Below are positions 44,155 to 55,391 of a stretch of 64,000 nucleotides of DNA, in pieces. The notes under the pieces are model-generated. The model saw nothing but the letters and a program-made list of their open reading frames with translations. It had not been told where the DNA came from and made no database searches. The DNA is taken from positions 2,170,001 to 2,234,000 of the forward strand of contig NZ_CP060587.1 of NCBI RefSeq assembly GCF_014334735.1. Direction: 5' to 3'. The position numbers were made by a program, and so were the translations under genes. How positions within the stretch are numbered: position 1 is the first letter of the stretch; each line of letters starts with the position of its first letter. The stretch comes from Aeromicrobium senzhongii (GTDB taxonomy: Bacteria > Actinomycetota > Actinomycetes > Propionibacteriales > Nocardioidaceae).

Positions 44155-46638
44155 TCAGTGCTGCCACCACGCGTGGTGCCTGCCAGCGGGTTTCCCTGCA
44201 TCGGGCCTGCGGTAGTCGCAGACACCGCCGGGGAAGACCTGCTGCAACCGGGCGAGCTCCTCGCGGGTCGGCTTCCACGAGCCGTACAGTCCCGATCGCG
44301 CCGCCTTCGAGACCGGTTGCAGGGCGCACTTCCAGATGCCGCCCTCGAAGGGCGCGCCGGCGACGCGACGCGAACTCGAGTAGATCGGGAAGCGCTGCGT
44401 GCACTCCCCCGCGGACCGCGTGTCGATGATCCCGCTCCACACCCTCGACCCGGCCGCGATGACGTCGCCGGTGGTCGTGAAGCAGGTGTCGACGGCACGG
44501 CGCGGCTTGTTGCCCGACACCCCGCGGCGCGGATGCCTCGCGATGTTCGCCATCCACTCGTCGATCACCTCGAACGCGCGCAGGGTGGGGTCGTAGTCCT
44601 GCGCGGGACGGGCGTCGGTGAACCAGATCACCTGGTTCGACGCGTCGCCGTCGACGTTGAGCATCCGCTGACGGGTGGCGAACGACTGCTGGGTGTTGTG
44701 CATGTCCAGCTCGTCCTCCAGGTACGGACGCAGGTCGATGATCGGGATGTCGATGTCGCCCTGGAACTGCATGCCCGAGGTGTAGGCCGCACGCATCGCC
44801 CGCAGGTCCCCCTCGCGGCGAGGAGCCGGCGCGTCGCCGCCGGGACTGAGCTTCATGTTGCGCGAGCTCCACGGATCGAAGTTCTGCGGTGTCGTCGGGC
44901 CCGCGAACGGTGCCCCCTCGGTCACCATGTCCCGGGACTCCTTCCAGCTGCCGACCTTCGCGTTGAGGTCGAGGAACTCCGCCGGGGTGATGACACCGTC
45001 CTTCAGCGCCTGCAGGCCGTACTGCACGCCCACGTTGTCCCACGGCACGCGGGCGTATCCGTCGGGCCCGGTGCCGTAGACGTTCACGAGGTCGGCGAAG
45101 TGCGTCCACTCCACGCCGTCGGTGCCCTGGGCGAGCTGGTCGAGGTCGTCCACGTCGGTGAACGTCGGGTTGAGCGCCAGCGGTGTGAGCCCGAACCAGC
45201 CGGGCTTGCACTCCGACAGCGGAGGCGCCGCGGAGCCGGGCGCCCGGTCCATCACCTGGTAGCCGAGCGCCTGCATCGCACCGTACAGCTGGTTCCACTG
45301 CGCGATCTCGCCCGCGGAGAGGTTCTTGGGCTCCTTCGTGCCGTTGAGGCCGATGATCGCCTGGCGGACCTCCGGGTCCTTCCACTTCGCGTTGGTCCGG
45401 TCGGTCGCGTCGAAGTAGTGCTCCAGCAGCTCGCAGTCGCCCACGTGGATCACCTGCGTGACCATGTCGGGATAGGAGTACTGCGGGATCGCCGCGTCGA
45501 TGATGCCCGGATGGTTCTGGGCGTAGACGTACTGCTGGATCGCCCCGCCCGACCCGCCCACGGCCACCGTGTAGTCGGGCACCCCGTAGGTCTCGACGGC
45601 CCGCTCCTTCAGCATGAGCGCCGTCTCGCCGCCCAACTGGAGGTTGTAGTGCGTGCTGGTCCTGGTGCCGCTGGACCACATCACGCCGTACCCCTGGCCG
45701 AGCAGCTCCGCCGGCAGCATCGCATCGTCGCTCGTGGTGCCCTGCGTGTGCCCGATCGCGACGCCGCCCTGGAAGCTGAACACCAGCCGGCGGTTCCACA
45801 GCGCCCCGTCGGGGCGCTCCGGATCGGCATCGCCGACCGGCGCCAGCACCGCGATGCTGTAGATGAAGCGGTTGATCGTGCCGCGTTCCCAGCGCACGAC
45901 GAACGGCACCTGCCGCCCGTCGTCGGTGGTCGTGGTCGCGGTGTCGGCCGGCGCGTTCGCCGGGTCGTCGAGCCAGTGGAACCGATCGTCGGTCGTCGAG
46001 CGGTAGACGTACCCGATCCGGCGCTCGGCGGCACAGTTCGCGCTCCAGCCCACCGTCTGGGCCGCGGCGGTGGGATAGCCGCGCGCATCCTGCGGGTAGT
46101 CGCCGTTCGCGTCCTGCCGCGCCACCGCGATGCCCTGACGGTCCTGGTTGTCCACGATCGGCTGGCCGAGGATCTTGCGCCCGTCGAATCGACCTCGCGC
46201 CGTGGTGCAGACGAAGGGCTGCTGGTGCGGTCCCGAGAAGATGGGCCCGGCGGCCGGGTGGTTCGTGACCCGCACCGAGGCGGGGCGGGCCCCCACCCTG
46301 GCACCTCGACGCACGTCGGCACGCAGCGTGGTCCTGCCCTCGCGCAGGCCGCTCACCAGACCGACCAGCGTGCGGTCGGCGGTGAGGTCGAAGGCATCGG
46401 TGACGTCGGCCGCGCCGGCTCGGACCACCACGTCCGCGGGCCTGACCCGCCGCGGGACACGCACCTCGACGAGGGCGTCGCCGGCCGACACCTGGTGCGC
46501 CGCGCTGGACAGCACCTCGATGCGCAGGGCTTCACCGGGCCGGGCCGCTCCTTCGGCGGCGACACCGGCTCCCGCGACGAGCGCGGTCCCCGCGACCGCG
46601 ACGAGGACGGGACGGACGAGACGGTGAAGAGCACGCAT
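44155..46638 (-). CDS. Secreted DUF6351-type protein (alpha/beta-hydrolase-like)
   Basis: 827 residues. An N-terminal signal (basic MRALHRLVRP then a hydrophobic core and an alanine-rich cleavage region near residue 35) indicates secretion. The mature part has a ~100-residue beta domain followed by a large domain with VAVGGSGGAIQQYVYAQNHPGIIDAAIPQYSYPD, a G-x-S-x-G nucleophile elbow like tannase and ester hydrolases. Substrate unknown. GGGAG lies 6 bases before the ATG. Confidence 0.78.
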   Translation of the reverse strand: MRALHRLVRPVLVAVAGTALVAGAGVAAEGAARPGEALRIEVLSSAAHQVSAGDALVEVRVPRRVRPADVVVRAGAADVTDAFDLTADRTLVGLVSGLREGRTTLRADVRRGARVGARPASVRVTNHPAAGPIFSGPHQQPFVCTTARGRFDGRKILGQPIVDNQDRQGIAVARQDANGDYPQDARGYPTAAAQTVGWSANCAAERRIGYVYRSTTDDRFHWLDDPANAPADTATTTTDDGRQVPFVVRWERGTINRFIYSIAVLAPVGDADPERPDGALWNRRLVFSFQGGVAIGHTQGTTSDDAMLPAELLGQGYGVMWSSGTRTSTHYNLQLGGETALMLKERAVETYGVPDYTVAVGGSGGAIQQYVYAQNHPGIIDAAIPQYSYPDMVTQVIHVGDCELLEHYFDATDRTNAKWKDPEVRQAIIGLNGTKEPKNLSAGEIAQWNQLYGAMQALGYQVMDRAPGSAAPPLSECKPGWFGLTPLALNPTFTDVDDLDQLAQGTDGVEWTHFADLVNVYGTGPDGYARVPWDNVGVQYGLQALKDGVITPAEFLDLNAKVGSWKESRDMVTEGAPFAGPTTPQNFDPWSSRNMKLSPGGDAPAPRREGDLRAMRAAYTSGMQFQGDIDIPIIDLRPYLEDELDMHNTQQSFATRQRMLNVDGDASNQVIWFTDARPAQDYDPTLRAFEVIDEWMANIARHPRRGVSGNKPRRAVDTCFTTTGDVIAAGSRVWSGIIDTRSAGECTQRFPIYSSSRRVAGAPFEGGIWKCALQPVSKAARSGLYGSWKPTREELARLQQVFPGGVCDYRRPDAGKPAGRHHAWWQH

Positions 46639-46689
46639 GCCTGACTCCCAAGGACGGCCCGAGACCACTTCCGGGCACCCTACGGTGAC

Positions 46690-47370
46690 CTACATCACCT
46701 TGTCACCCGGGGGGGTCTCCGCCTCGCCCCGCGCGCGGCGAGCCACGCGGTACGCCGGGGCGCGCAGCCGCGTCACCCAGGAGTAGTTCCGCAGCCCGGG
46801 CAGCGGACGGCGGATCGGGTCGTACGACGGCTCCTCGTCGATCTCGTGCAGCAGCCGCAGGTGCGCGAAGCCGATCCACTCGCCCGTCCCCTCGGCACGC
46901 AGCAGCACGTACTCCTCGGGCTGCGTCTGCACGGCCGCCAGCAGGATCGGTCCGGCCGGACCGCGGTACGGCATCAGGGTCGAGGTCAGGTGCCGGCTGG
47001 ACGGTCGGACGGGACGCAGCAGGAAGCGGCTGAGTCGGCCCGCGCCCGTGCTGCCCAGCAGCAGGTCGGCCCCCTGCTGATCGGGCAGCCGGATCGCCAC
47101 ACCCTGCAGGTCCGGCCAGCCGTGCGGCAGGCCGATCGCCGCAGACACCCGCACGAGGGCGGAATCGCGGCCCGGCTCGTCCAGCCACGGCACACCGGTG
47201 GGCAGCAGGGTGCCGACGCGGACGACCTCGCCCTGCCACACCGACCCGCGCGGGTGCAGCGGCTTCGGCGCCCGGCGCAGCGCCGACCCGACCCGCGTGG
47301 CGGCGCCCAGCACCTGACCGGCCGCCGAGGCGGCGACTCCCGTCGCGGACTCCATGACGCGGCCGTTCAC
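46690..47370 (-). CDS. Uncharacterised protein downstream of epimerase (catalase-like motif)
   Basis: 226 residues. The middle PHGWPDLQGVAIRLPDQQGADLLLGSTGAGRLSRFLLRP resembles the haem-free end of catalase-related proteins annotated as phosphodiesterases in actinomycetes, but no active-site residue can be named. GTG 47370 overlaps the epimerase stop (GTGA), choosing the start; ATG 47355 is possible. Last gene of the catalase-glycosyltransferase run. Function unknown. Confidence 0.7.
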   Translation of the reverse strand: MNGRVMESATGVAASAAGQVLGAATRVGSALRRAPKPLHPRGSVWQGEVVRVGTLLPTGVPWLDEPGRDSALVRVSAAIGLPHGWPDLQGVAIRLPDQQGADLLLGSTGAGRLSRFLLRPVRPSSRHLTSTLMPYRGPAGPILLAAVQTQPEEYVLLRAEGTGEWIGFAHLRLLHEIDEEPSYDPIRRPLPGLRNYSWVTRLRAPAYRVARRARGEAETPPGDKVM

Positions 47371-48365
47371 GGGTGCAGCGGGGGCATCGTGCTGCCGGCG
47401 CGCTGCGGCATGCCTTCCAGCAGGGCGTTGACCGCGTCGCGGCCGGAGTGACGCGGAGACCAGCCCAGTTCGGTCCGGGCGCGGTCGGTGGACATCAGCG
47501 GGACGTGCATCAGCGCGTTGAACAGGCTGCCGGGGACCGGCAGGGCGTGCACTCGCCACGCGGCGTCGAGTCCTCGCTGGACCACCGCCGGGGGTACCTC
47601 GACGGTCTTCGCGCCCATCAGGTCGCCGATCTCGTCCCGGCGCAGCACGCCCTCCCCCGCCAGGTTGAAGGCGCCCGAGACGGGTCGCTCGACGGCGGCC
47701 GCGATGGCCCGCGCGACGTCCCCGGCGTGGACGGCCTGCAGCCTCAGTCCCGAAGGCACCGGGACGATCGGGATCCGCCGGCGATCGAGCAGGCCGGGGC
47801 GCGCCAGGGCTCCGCCGAAGATGCGGCGCTGCTCGCTGGCCGCGGAGCGCTGGAACGTGAACGCGGGCCGCAGGCGCACGACGCGGGCGTCCGCGTGCGC
47901 GGCCTCGAACGCGTCGAGCGTGCGCTCGACGTAGGCCTTCTCGCGGCAGTACGTCGCCTCGGACGCCCCGTCGGTCAGCCAGGTCTCGTCCACCGGGGTG
48001 TCGTGGTCGACCGGTGAGTACGCCGCCACCGAGGAGGCGCACACCACCGCCGGGACGCCCACCTCGGCGACGGCGTCGAGCACGCGGCGCGTACCGACCG
48101 CGTTGGTGCGCCACGTGACGTCCTGACGGTGCGTCGGCTGGAACTTCCACGCCAGGTGCACCACGGCATCGGCGCCGGTGAAGATCGTCGAGAGGTCGTC
48201 GCGCGAGACGTCGGCGGCGTGCCAGCGCACCGAGGCGGCTCCGGCGTTCTCGACCTCCGGGCGCCGTCGCGCCAGGGCGATCACCTCGTGACGCCCGTCC
48301 GCGGACAGCTCGCGCAGGGCTGCGGACCCCATGTTCCCGGACGCGCCGGTGATGACGATCTTCAT
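47367..48365 (-). CDS. NAD-dependent sugar epimerase/dehydratase
   Basis: 332 residues, extended SDR: ITGASGNMG at residue 5, ADVSRDDL, SSVAAYSP with the catalytic YCREK Tyr/Lys pair, and a C-terminal VHAGDVARAIAAAVERPVSGAFNLAGE. It acts on a nucleotide-sugar or related substrate not identifiable here. Its own GTGT-N15-GGGTAC promoter lies in the end of the upstream glycosyltransferase gene, so it can be expressed separately. Confidence 0.88.
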   Translation of the reverse strand: MKIVITGASGNMGSAALRELSADGRHEVIALARRRPEVENAGAASVRWHAADVSRDDLSTIFTGADAVVHLAWKFQPTHRQDVTWRTNAVGTRRVLDAVAEVGVPAVVCASSVAAYSPVDHDTPVDETWLTDGASEATYCREKAYVERTLDAFEAAHADARVVRLRPAFTFQRSAASEQRRIFGGALARPGLLDRRRIPIVPVPSGLRLQAVHAGDVARAIAAAVERPVSGAFNLAGEGVLRRDEIGDLMGAKTVEVPPAVVQRGLDAAWRVHALPVPGSLFNALMHVPLMSTDRARTELGWSPRHSGRDAVNALLEGMPQRAGSTMPPLHP

Positions 48366-48374
48366 GCGGGGGAC

Positions 48375-48399
48375 GTACCCGCTCCGGGGCCCCTCACAC
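48375..48399 (-). promoter_or_regulatory. Stress-type promoter for the epimerase gene
   Basis: GTGT (48399-48396), 15 bases, GGGTAC (48380-48375), ending 9 bases before ATG 48365. It overlaps the last codons of the neighbouring glycosyltransferase gene. Confidence 0.65.
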
Positions 48400-49221
48400 G
48401 CCGGTCGTCCTGACCCAGTCGTCCCCGTGTCGCTCGACGAGGCCGCGCTCGGCGAACGCGTCCAGCCAGCCCTGCATCGGCCACCGGCCCCAGCGGCGCC
48501 GGAAGATCGCGCCGTTGCGGAGGATGTCGTCCAGGTGGCGGATCGGCGGACGCTCGACCGGGTGGTGCTGGTGGAAGGCACGGGCCGCCCCGGTCCAGCC
48601 GAGCTCGAGGCCCGCGGCGACGGCACACTGGGCGAAGTCGGTGTCCTCGCCGCCGTACCCGACGTACTGCTCGCAGAAGCCGCCGATGCGCGCCCACGTG
48701 TCGCGGTGCAGGGCGAAGGACAGCGACCAGAACAGGTCGGGATCGCCGCCGCGGATCCGCTCGCCGGCCGCGGGTGCCGGGCGAGCCGGATGGGGGTCGT
48801 CCCAGGACTCGAGGTCGGCCAGCGGGTAGCCGCCGGCCGGCGCCGGCGGCAGGTAGGTCACCGGTCCGCACCACAGCCGCTGCGGCTCGGCCGTGACGGC
48901 CTCGGCGTAGTCGGCGACGAGCGTCGGCGCGGCGAGGCAGTCGACGTCGAGGAAGACGAGTACGTCGGCCCCCCGGTCGATCGCCGTCTGCGCACCGAGG
49001 TTCCGCGCCGCTGCGAGCGGCAGCCCCTGAGGGCCGACGTCGATCGGCAGGACGCGCGGCGCCGGTGCCCCCGTGGGAGCCCAGTCGTGCAACCGGGGGT
49101 CGCCCATCGCCACCACGACCCGGTCGTCGGGGCACCGGGTGCTCGCCGACAGCGACCGGTGCTGGGCCGTCAGGTGCTCGTGACGGCCGTGGACCACCGT
49201 GATGACAGCGACGGAGGTCAT
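48394..49221 (-). CDS. GT2-family glycosyltransferase (galactosyltransferase-type)
   Basis: 275 residues, GT-A fold. VITVVHGRHEHLTAQHRSL opens the nucleotide-binding domain, VFLDVDCLAAP supplies the DxD metal site, and GYGGEDTDFAQCAVAAG is the acceptor-side motif of the galactosyltransferase C-terminal group. It overlaps the previous glycosyltransferase by 4 bases at ATG 49221. Donor and acceptor unknown. First four genes of the cluster form a coupled run. Confidence 0.87.
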   Translation of the reverse strand: MTSVAVITVVHGRHEHLTAQHRSLSASTRCPDDRVVVAMGDPRLHDWAPTGAPAPRVLPIDVGPQGLPLAAARNLGAQTAIDRGADVLVFLDVDCLAAPTLVADYAEAVTAEPQRLWCGPVTYLPPAPAGGYPLADLESWDDPHPARPAPAAGERIRGGDPDLFWSLSFALHRDTWARIGGFCEQYVGYGGEDTDFAQCAVAAGLELGWTGAARAFHQHHPVERPPIRHLDDILRNGAIFRRRWGRWPMQGWLDAFAERGLVERHGDDWVRTTGV

Positions 49222-50210
49222 CGGACCGAGGCCACCTGCGTGACCCGTGCGACGACCTCGGCGAAGCGCTCCGCCGCCCGTCCGTCGCACCAGGGCGCCC
49301 AGTCCCGGCCGTCCAGTCCGACGGCCCGGTCGAGCCGCTCGGCCCAGCCGGTCGACGGGAACTCGCGCTCGACCACGACGGGCCACGGGCCTGAGGCCAG
49401 GACGCCGGCCGTGGTGCGCTGCTCGTCGTGGGGCCGGGCGCCCGGGACCACGATGGCCGGGCGCCGGGCGGCGGCGACCTCGGCGATCGCGTTCTGGCCC
49501 GCGTGGGTCAGCACGACGTCGGCGTCACGGATCGAGGGGAACGGGTCGGCGAGCCACGGGCCGTCGGACCCGCCGAGGATCTCCCACTGCCACCCCGGCG
49601 TCTGGCGGCGCGCCTCGTCCAGCTGCGCCGCCGTGGGGCCTCCCCCACCGCGGCCGTTGAGCACGACCACCCGCCGGCTGGACGACGAACGCTGCGGCAC
49701 CTCGTCAGGCGCGGTGAACCGCGAGAGCGCCCCCAGCGGCCGCAGTCGCTCACCGGCTCCGATCGCCATGCCCTCGGCGCTCGGCGGCCAGAACGAGACC
49801 AGCTCGGTGGAGGCGGCGTAACCCAGCTGGTGCGCCCGGTCCGACCGGTCCCCGGGCAGGACCACCGAGATCACGGGCACCCCGTGCAGTCGCGCCAGCA
49901 ACGCGATCTCGACCGAGACGTCACTGACCACCAGGTCGGGGGCAGCCGCACCGATCCACGACGACACGGCGGCCATCCGGCTGCGCAGCCCGGGCTCGCC
50001 GAACGGCGCCCAGTGCAAGAAGCCCTCCGCGGTGTCACCGGCCGTCCGCGCGGTCAGGTCGTCACGGTCGAGCTCGATCCAGTCACCGGTCCACGCCGCG
50101 GGACGCGGCAGGGACGACAGCCCCGTGACAGGGACGTCGAGCGCAGCGGCCAGTGCCGTGGCCCGGTGCAGGTGACCGCTGCCGACGTGATGGACGTAGT
50201 AGCCGATCAT
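49218..50210 (-). CDS. GT28-like glycosyltransferase
   Basis: 330 residues, GT-B fold. MIGYYVHHVGSGHLHRATALAAAL opens with the MurG/MGDG-synthase-type HVGSGH motif; the C-terminal donor domain has VVLNGRGGGG, DADVVLTHAGQNAIAEVAAARRPAIVVP, a classical GT1/GT28 UDP-sugar site. Overlaps both neighbours by 4 bases. Product unknown. Confidence 0.85.
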   Translation of the reverse strand: MIGYYVHHVGSGHLHRATALAAALDVPVTGLSSLPRPAAWTGDWIELDRDDLTARTAGDTAEGFLHWAPFGEPGLRSRMAAVSSWIGAAAPDLVVSDVSVEIALLARLHGVPVISVVLPGDRSDRAHQLGYAASTELVSFWPPSAEGMAIGAGERLRPLGALSRFTAPDEVPQRSSSSRRVVVLNGRGGGGPTAAQLDEARRQTPGWQWEILGGSDGPWLADPFPSIRDADVVLTHAGQNAIAEVAAARRPAIVVPGARPHDEQRTTAGVLASGPWPVVVEREFPSTGWAERLDRAVGLDGRDWAPWCDGRAAERFAEVVARVTQVASVR

Positions 50211-51280
50211 GCCGCCGCTCGCGGGGCCAGTTGGTCGTAGAGCTCCTCGTAGCGGTCGACCATCACCGAGATCGAGCACCGCTCGACCGCGACACGCCGC
50301 ACGTGCGACCGGTCGAGGCCGGCGGCGTGCTCCATCGCCCGCGCGAGGTCGGCCACGTCGTCCGGCACCGCCAGCGCGCCGACGGTCTCGTCGACGATCT
50401 CGGGCAACGCACCACGAGCGAACGCGGCGACGGGCGTGCCGCAGGCCAGCGCCTCCGCGGCGACGAGGCCGTACGGCTCGTCCCACGTCGGGGTGACGAC
50501 GGCGACCCGGGCGGCGGCCACCTCCGTGCGCAGGTGGTCGTGGTCGAGGTGGCCCAGGTACGTGACGTCCCCGCCGAGCCGCGGGGCGATCTCGGCGTCG
50601 AAGTACGCGCGGTCCAGGCTCGGCCCCGCGAGCACGAGCGGCATCCCGGCCAGCCGCGCCGCGTCGATGGCCAGGTGCGGCCCCTTCTCGGGGACGATCC
50701 GGCCCGACCAGATCGCCGGTCCTCCGCCCGGGCCCTGCTGCCACCGGTCGACGTCGACACCGTTGAGGATCGTCGTGCTCGTGACGGCATGCGCCCAGGC
50801 CAGCGCCGTGAAGCGGCTGACCGAGACGAACGCGCTGTTCGCCGACGCGTAGTGCAGCGCCGACTCGAGCCAGGGCACGGGCGGCGTGTGCAGGGTCGTG
50901 ACCATGGGCACGGCGAGCGTCGAGGCCATCGCGACCGGCAGGTGGTGCAGGCTGTTGTTGTGGACGACGTCGAACCGCTGTCGTCCCGACGCCGCGAGCT
51001 CCAGCATCAGCCCCAGGTAGGCGTGGTGCTCGGCCATCCAGTTCTCGGGCGTGACCGAGATGTCGGGTCGCCCGACGAAGCCCGGCGGGAACGCCTGCAC
51101 GGGCAGCTGCCGCGTGCCCAGCCGCGGGTCGGAGCCCGGCGCGGCGAAGAGCGTGACCTCGTGCCCGCGCGCCGTCAGCTCATGGGCCAGCGCGTGGGTG
51201 TGGGACTCCAGCCCGCCGGCGAACGGCTCGCGGATCGGGAAGCGGCTGGAGGCGATCAGGCAGATCCTCAGGCTGCTCAT
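50207..51280 (-). CDS. GT4-family glycosyltransferase
   Basis: 357 residues, GT-B. ICLIASSRFPIREPFAGGLESHTHALAHEL at the N terminus is the GT4 acceptor region; the donor domain has SGRIVPEKGPHLAIDAARL and the EX7E motif in PTWDEPYGLVAAEALACGTPVAAF. Retaining transferase; donor unknown. Start ATG 51280 overlaps the upstream gene in ATGA. Confidence 0.88.
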   Translation of the reverse strand: MSSLRICLIASSRFPIREPFAGGLESHTHALAHELTARGHEVTLFAAPGSDPRLGTRQLPVQAFPPGFVGRPDISVTPENWMAEHHAYLGLMLELAASGRQRFDVVHNNSLHHLPVAMASTLAVPMVTTLHTPPVPWLESALHYASANSAFVSVSRFTALAWAHAVTSTTILNGVDVDRWQQGPGGGPAIWSGRIVPEKGPHLAIDAARLAGMPLVLAGPSLDRAYFDAEIAPRLGGDVTYLGHLDHDHLRTEVAAARVAVVTPTWDEPYGLVAAEALACGTPVAAFARGALPEIVDETVGALAVPDDVADLARAMEHAAGLDRSHVRRVAVERCSISVMVDRYEELYDQLAPRAAA

Positions 51281-52422
51281 GCCAGCAGCTCGCGGTACAG
51301 CCGGTCGTGGGCCCGAGCCACCTCGATCCGTTGGTCACGTCGCTCGTCCACCGATGCACCGTGAGCGGGCCGGGTCCGGTACGCGTGCCGGACGGCGTCG
51401 GCCAGCGAAGCGGCGTCGAACCGCGCCTCGTCGAACCCGAAGGACAACACGGGACCCTGGTCCGCGTAGTACCCGCAGGTCGGGGCGAGGACTGTCGTAC
51501 CCAGGTCGCGGCAGGCCTCGAGCCAGCCCGAATGGCTGCCGAAACGGTACGGCAGGACCGCCAGGTCCAAACCGGCCAGGTAGTCCCACAGGTCGCGGTC
51601 GGGGAGGAAGTCGTGCACCCGCAGGTCGACGCGTCCCTCGGCGCTCGCCTGCTCCAGCCACTGCGCGATGACCGGCTCGCGGCGGGCGCCGTCGGGATCG
51701 AGCACGTCGTGGTGCCCGTTCACCTGCAGGACGGCACCGGGCAGGTCCCGGATCGTCTCGTCGAGGACCCGCAGCACCGGAAGGGGGTCCATGCTCTGGC
51801 GCAGGCTCTTGATGTGCAGGCCGATGCGGAACTCGCCCGACGTCGACGCCTCGCGCCGGCGGCGCAGGCGCGCCATCGTGTCGAGTTCGACGACGTGCGG
51901 ATGCGGCAGCACCAGCGCCTCGCGCCCCCACCGGCGGGCGATCTCGGCGGCGGCACCGTCGGTCAGGGTGATGACCGCATCGGCCGCCGCCACCAGGACG
52001 CCAAGCTGCTCGTCGTGCAGTTCGCGCGTGGGGTGGTGCGGATTGCGCAGGTCGTGGGCCGTCAGGACGAGCGGCTTGCCCCGCTCACGCAGGACGCCGA
52101 CGAGCCGGGACAGGTCCTCGGGCGAGCACGCGTCGAAACCGAACTGCACGTGGAACACGTCGAAGTCGGCGGTCGCCGCCCACTCCGGTCGCAGCATGAC
52201 GGGCGGCCACCACTTCGTGGTGGCGCTGCGCGACGGGTGGTCCGGATCGGGATCGGGCAGGTGCACGAACGGACTCGGCCCCGACGGGGGCCGCAGGTGA
52301 CGCACGTAGACGTGCGTCGAAGGGACGGAGGCGACACGCACGGTCGCACCGCCCGGCGGGGGGACCGAGCCGGGCCACGGACGATCGTCCGTGGCCCGGC
52401 TCTCGAGGGCTGACCTCGTCAC
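51277..52422 (-). CDS. GT-B glycosyltransferase (GT1-like)
   Basis: 381 residues. DVFHVQFGFDACSPEDLSRLVGVLRERGKPLVLTAHD resembles the GT4-type acceptor domain with a SHVLP-free form; the second half contains RIGLHIKSLRQSMDPLPVLRVLDE and LAVLPYRFGSHSGWLEACRDLGTTVLAP, a weak donor-site match. First glycosyltransferase of the run, starting 11 bases after the catalase stop. GGAG lies 5 bases before GTG 52422. Confidence 0.8.
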   Translation of the reverse strand: MTRSALESRATDDRPWPGSVPPPGGATVRVASVPSTHVYVRHLRPPSGPSPFVHLPDPDPDHPSRSATTKWWPPVMLRPEWAATADFDVFHVQFGFDACSPEDLSRLVGVLRERGKPLVLTAHDLRNPHHPTRELHDEQLGVLVAAADAVITLTDGAAAEIARRWGREALVLPHPHVVELDTMARLRRRREASTSGEFRIGLHIKSLRQSMDPLPVLRVLDETIRDLPGAVLQVNGHHDVLDPDGARREPVIAQWLEQASAEGRVDLRVHDFLPDRDLWDYLAGLDLAVLPYRFGSHSGWLEACRDLGTTVLAPTCGYYADQGPVLSFGFDEARFDAASLADAVRHAYRTRPAHGASVDERRDQRIEVARAHDRLYRELLA

Positions 52423-52433
52423 GAAGTCTCCAT

Positions 52434-54710
<2,277 letters not shown>

Positions 54711-54749
54711 GGACCGATTGCTCCTCAAGATTGGTTGAACCAACCTCAG

Positions 54750-54809
54750 GTACCCGTTCGGCGGCTATTCATGCGCCCTCGCCCGAATCATCGATCCGTG
54801 GCCGGGTAC
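54750..54809. promoter_or_regulatory. Divergent stress-type promoters of katE and a small protein
   Basis: Minus: GCAT (54774-54771), 15 bases, GGGTAC (54755-54750), 40 bases before katE. Plus: GAAT (54785-54788), 15 bases, GGGTAC (54804-54809), 24 bases before ATG 54834. The pair mirrors the layout at 37.9 kb, and both small acidic proteins lie on the plus side. Confidence 0.68.
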
Positions 54810-54833
54810 CTCCCTCACAGAAGGAGGGATCAC

Positions 54834-55007
54834 ATGACCCACGACCCGAACGATTCCCAGGACAAGGACAAGGACGAGAACGAGGAGTCCGGCACCGTCA
54901 GCGAGAGCTCGGCGGATCCCACTCCCCCCGCGACCGATGCCACGACGTCCGAGGACGTCCACGACACCCCGCAGTCGCCGACGCGACCCGACGTCGCCGA
55001 CCAGTAG
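54834..55007 (+). CDS. Small acidic disordered protein (57 aa)
   Basis: 57 residues: DPNDSQDKDKDENEESGTVSE and a Ser/Thr/Pro/Asp-rich remainder; no hydrophobic cluster, so disorder is expected. GAAGGAGGG precedes the ATG by 7 bases. Divergent from katE under a GGGTAC promoter, it belongs with the similar proteins at 34960 and 38003. Hydrophilin-like; function unknown. Confidence 0.72.
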   Translation: MTHDPNDSQDKDKDENEESGTVSESSADPTPPATDATTSEDVHDTPQSPTRPDVADQ

Positions 55008-55028
55008 GCGGCCGGCGGGCCGGGCGGC

Positions 55029-55289
55029 TCACGCCAGGGCGAGGAAGAGCTTCTCCATCTTCTTGGCGTCGACGCTGTCCGGTCCGCCCTCGACGAGGCA
55101 CTTCTGCAGGCCCGTCGCCACGAGCGCGTAGCCGCCACGGCCGATCGCCTTGTTGACCGCCGCCAGCTGGGTCAGGGCGTCCTCGCAATCCGCGCCCTCC
55201 TCGAGCATCCGGATCACCGACGCCAGGTGCCCGTTCGCCCGCTTGAGTCGCAGGGTGATGGCCTTGACCTCGTCGGGTTCCAGTTGCAT
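55029..55289 (-). CDS. CsoR-family regulator with Cys/Gly/Cys sensor site (CstR-like)
   Basis: 86 residues, four-helix DUF156 fold: VKAITLRLKRANGHLASVIRMLEEGADCEDALTQLAAVNKAIGRGGYALVATGLQKCL. CsoR copper ligands are Cys-His-Cys; here they are C35, G60 and C64, so the histidine is absent. A two-cysteine site is the persulfide-sensing CstR type. Two C6/G-run operators lie in the divergent promoter region. No sulfide-detoxification gene is adjacent, so the true signal is open. Confidence 0.85.
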   Translation of the reverse strand: MQLEPDEVKAITLRLKRANGHLASVIRMLEEGADCEDALTQLAAVNKAIGRGGYALVATGLQKCLVEGGPDSVDAKKMEKLFLALA

Positions 55290-55315
55290 CGGTCGTTCCT
55301 TCGTCGCTCGGTTTT

Positions 55316-55368
55316 GTATCCCCCCGGGGGGTTCTGTTATCGTACAGCACGTATCCCCCCTGGGGGTT
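55316..55368. promoter_or_regulatory. Tandem CsoR-family operators
   Basis: GTATCCCCCC-GGGGGGTTC (55316-55334) and GTATCCCCCC-TGGGGGTTG (55351-55369), G/C-run inverted repeats flanked by AT pairs as in CsoR/CstR operators. A TATCGT -10 (55338-55343) sits between them; blocking both would shut the AhpD-like operon. Confidence 0.75.
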
Positions 55369-55391
55369 GTTTGACACGAATCGAGAGAACC

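Noticed and set aside
44158-46644. 828-codon plus-strand ORF opposite the secreted protein
   Set aside because: The minus-strand protein has a signal peptide, ribosome site and hydrolase elbow; the plus frame is His/Arg/Val-rich noise.
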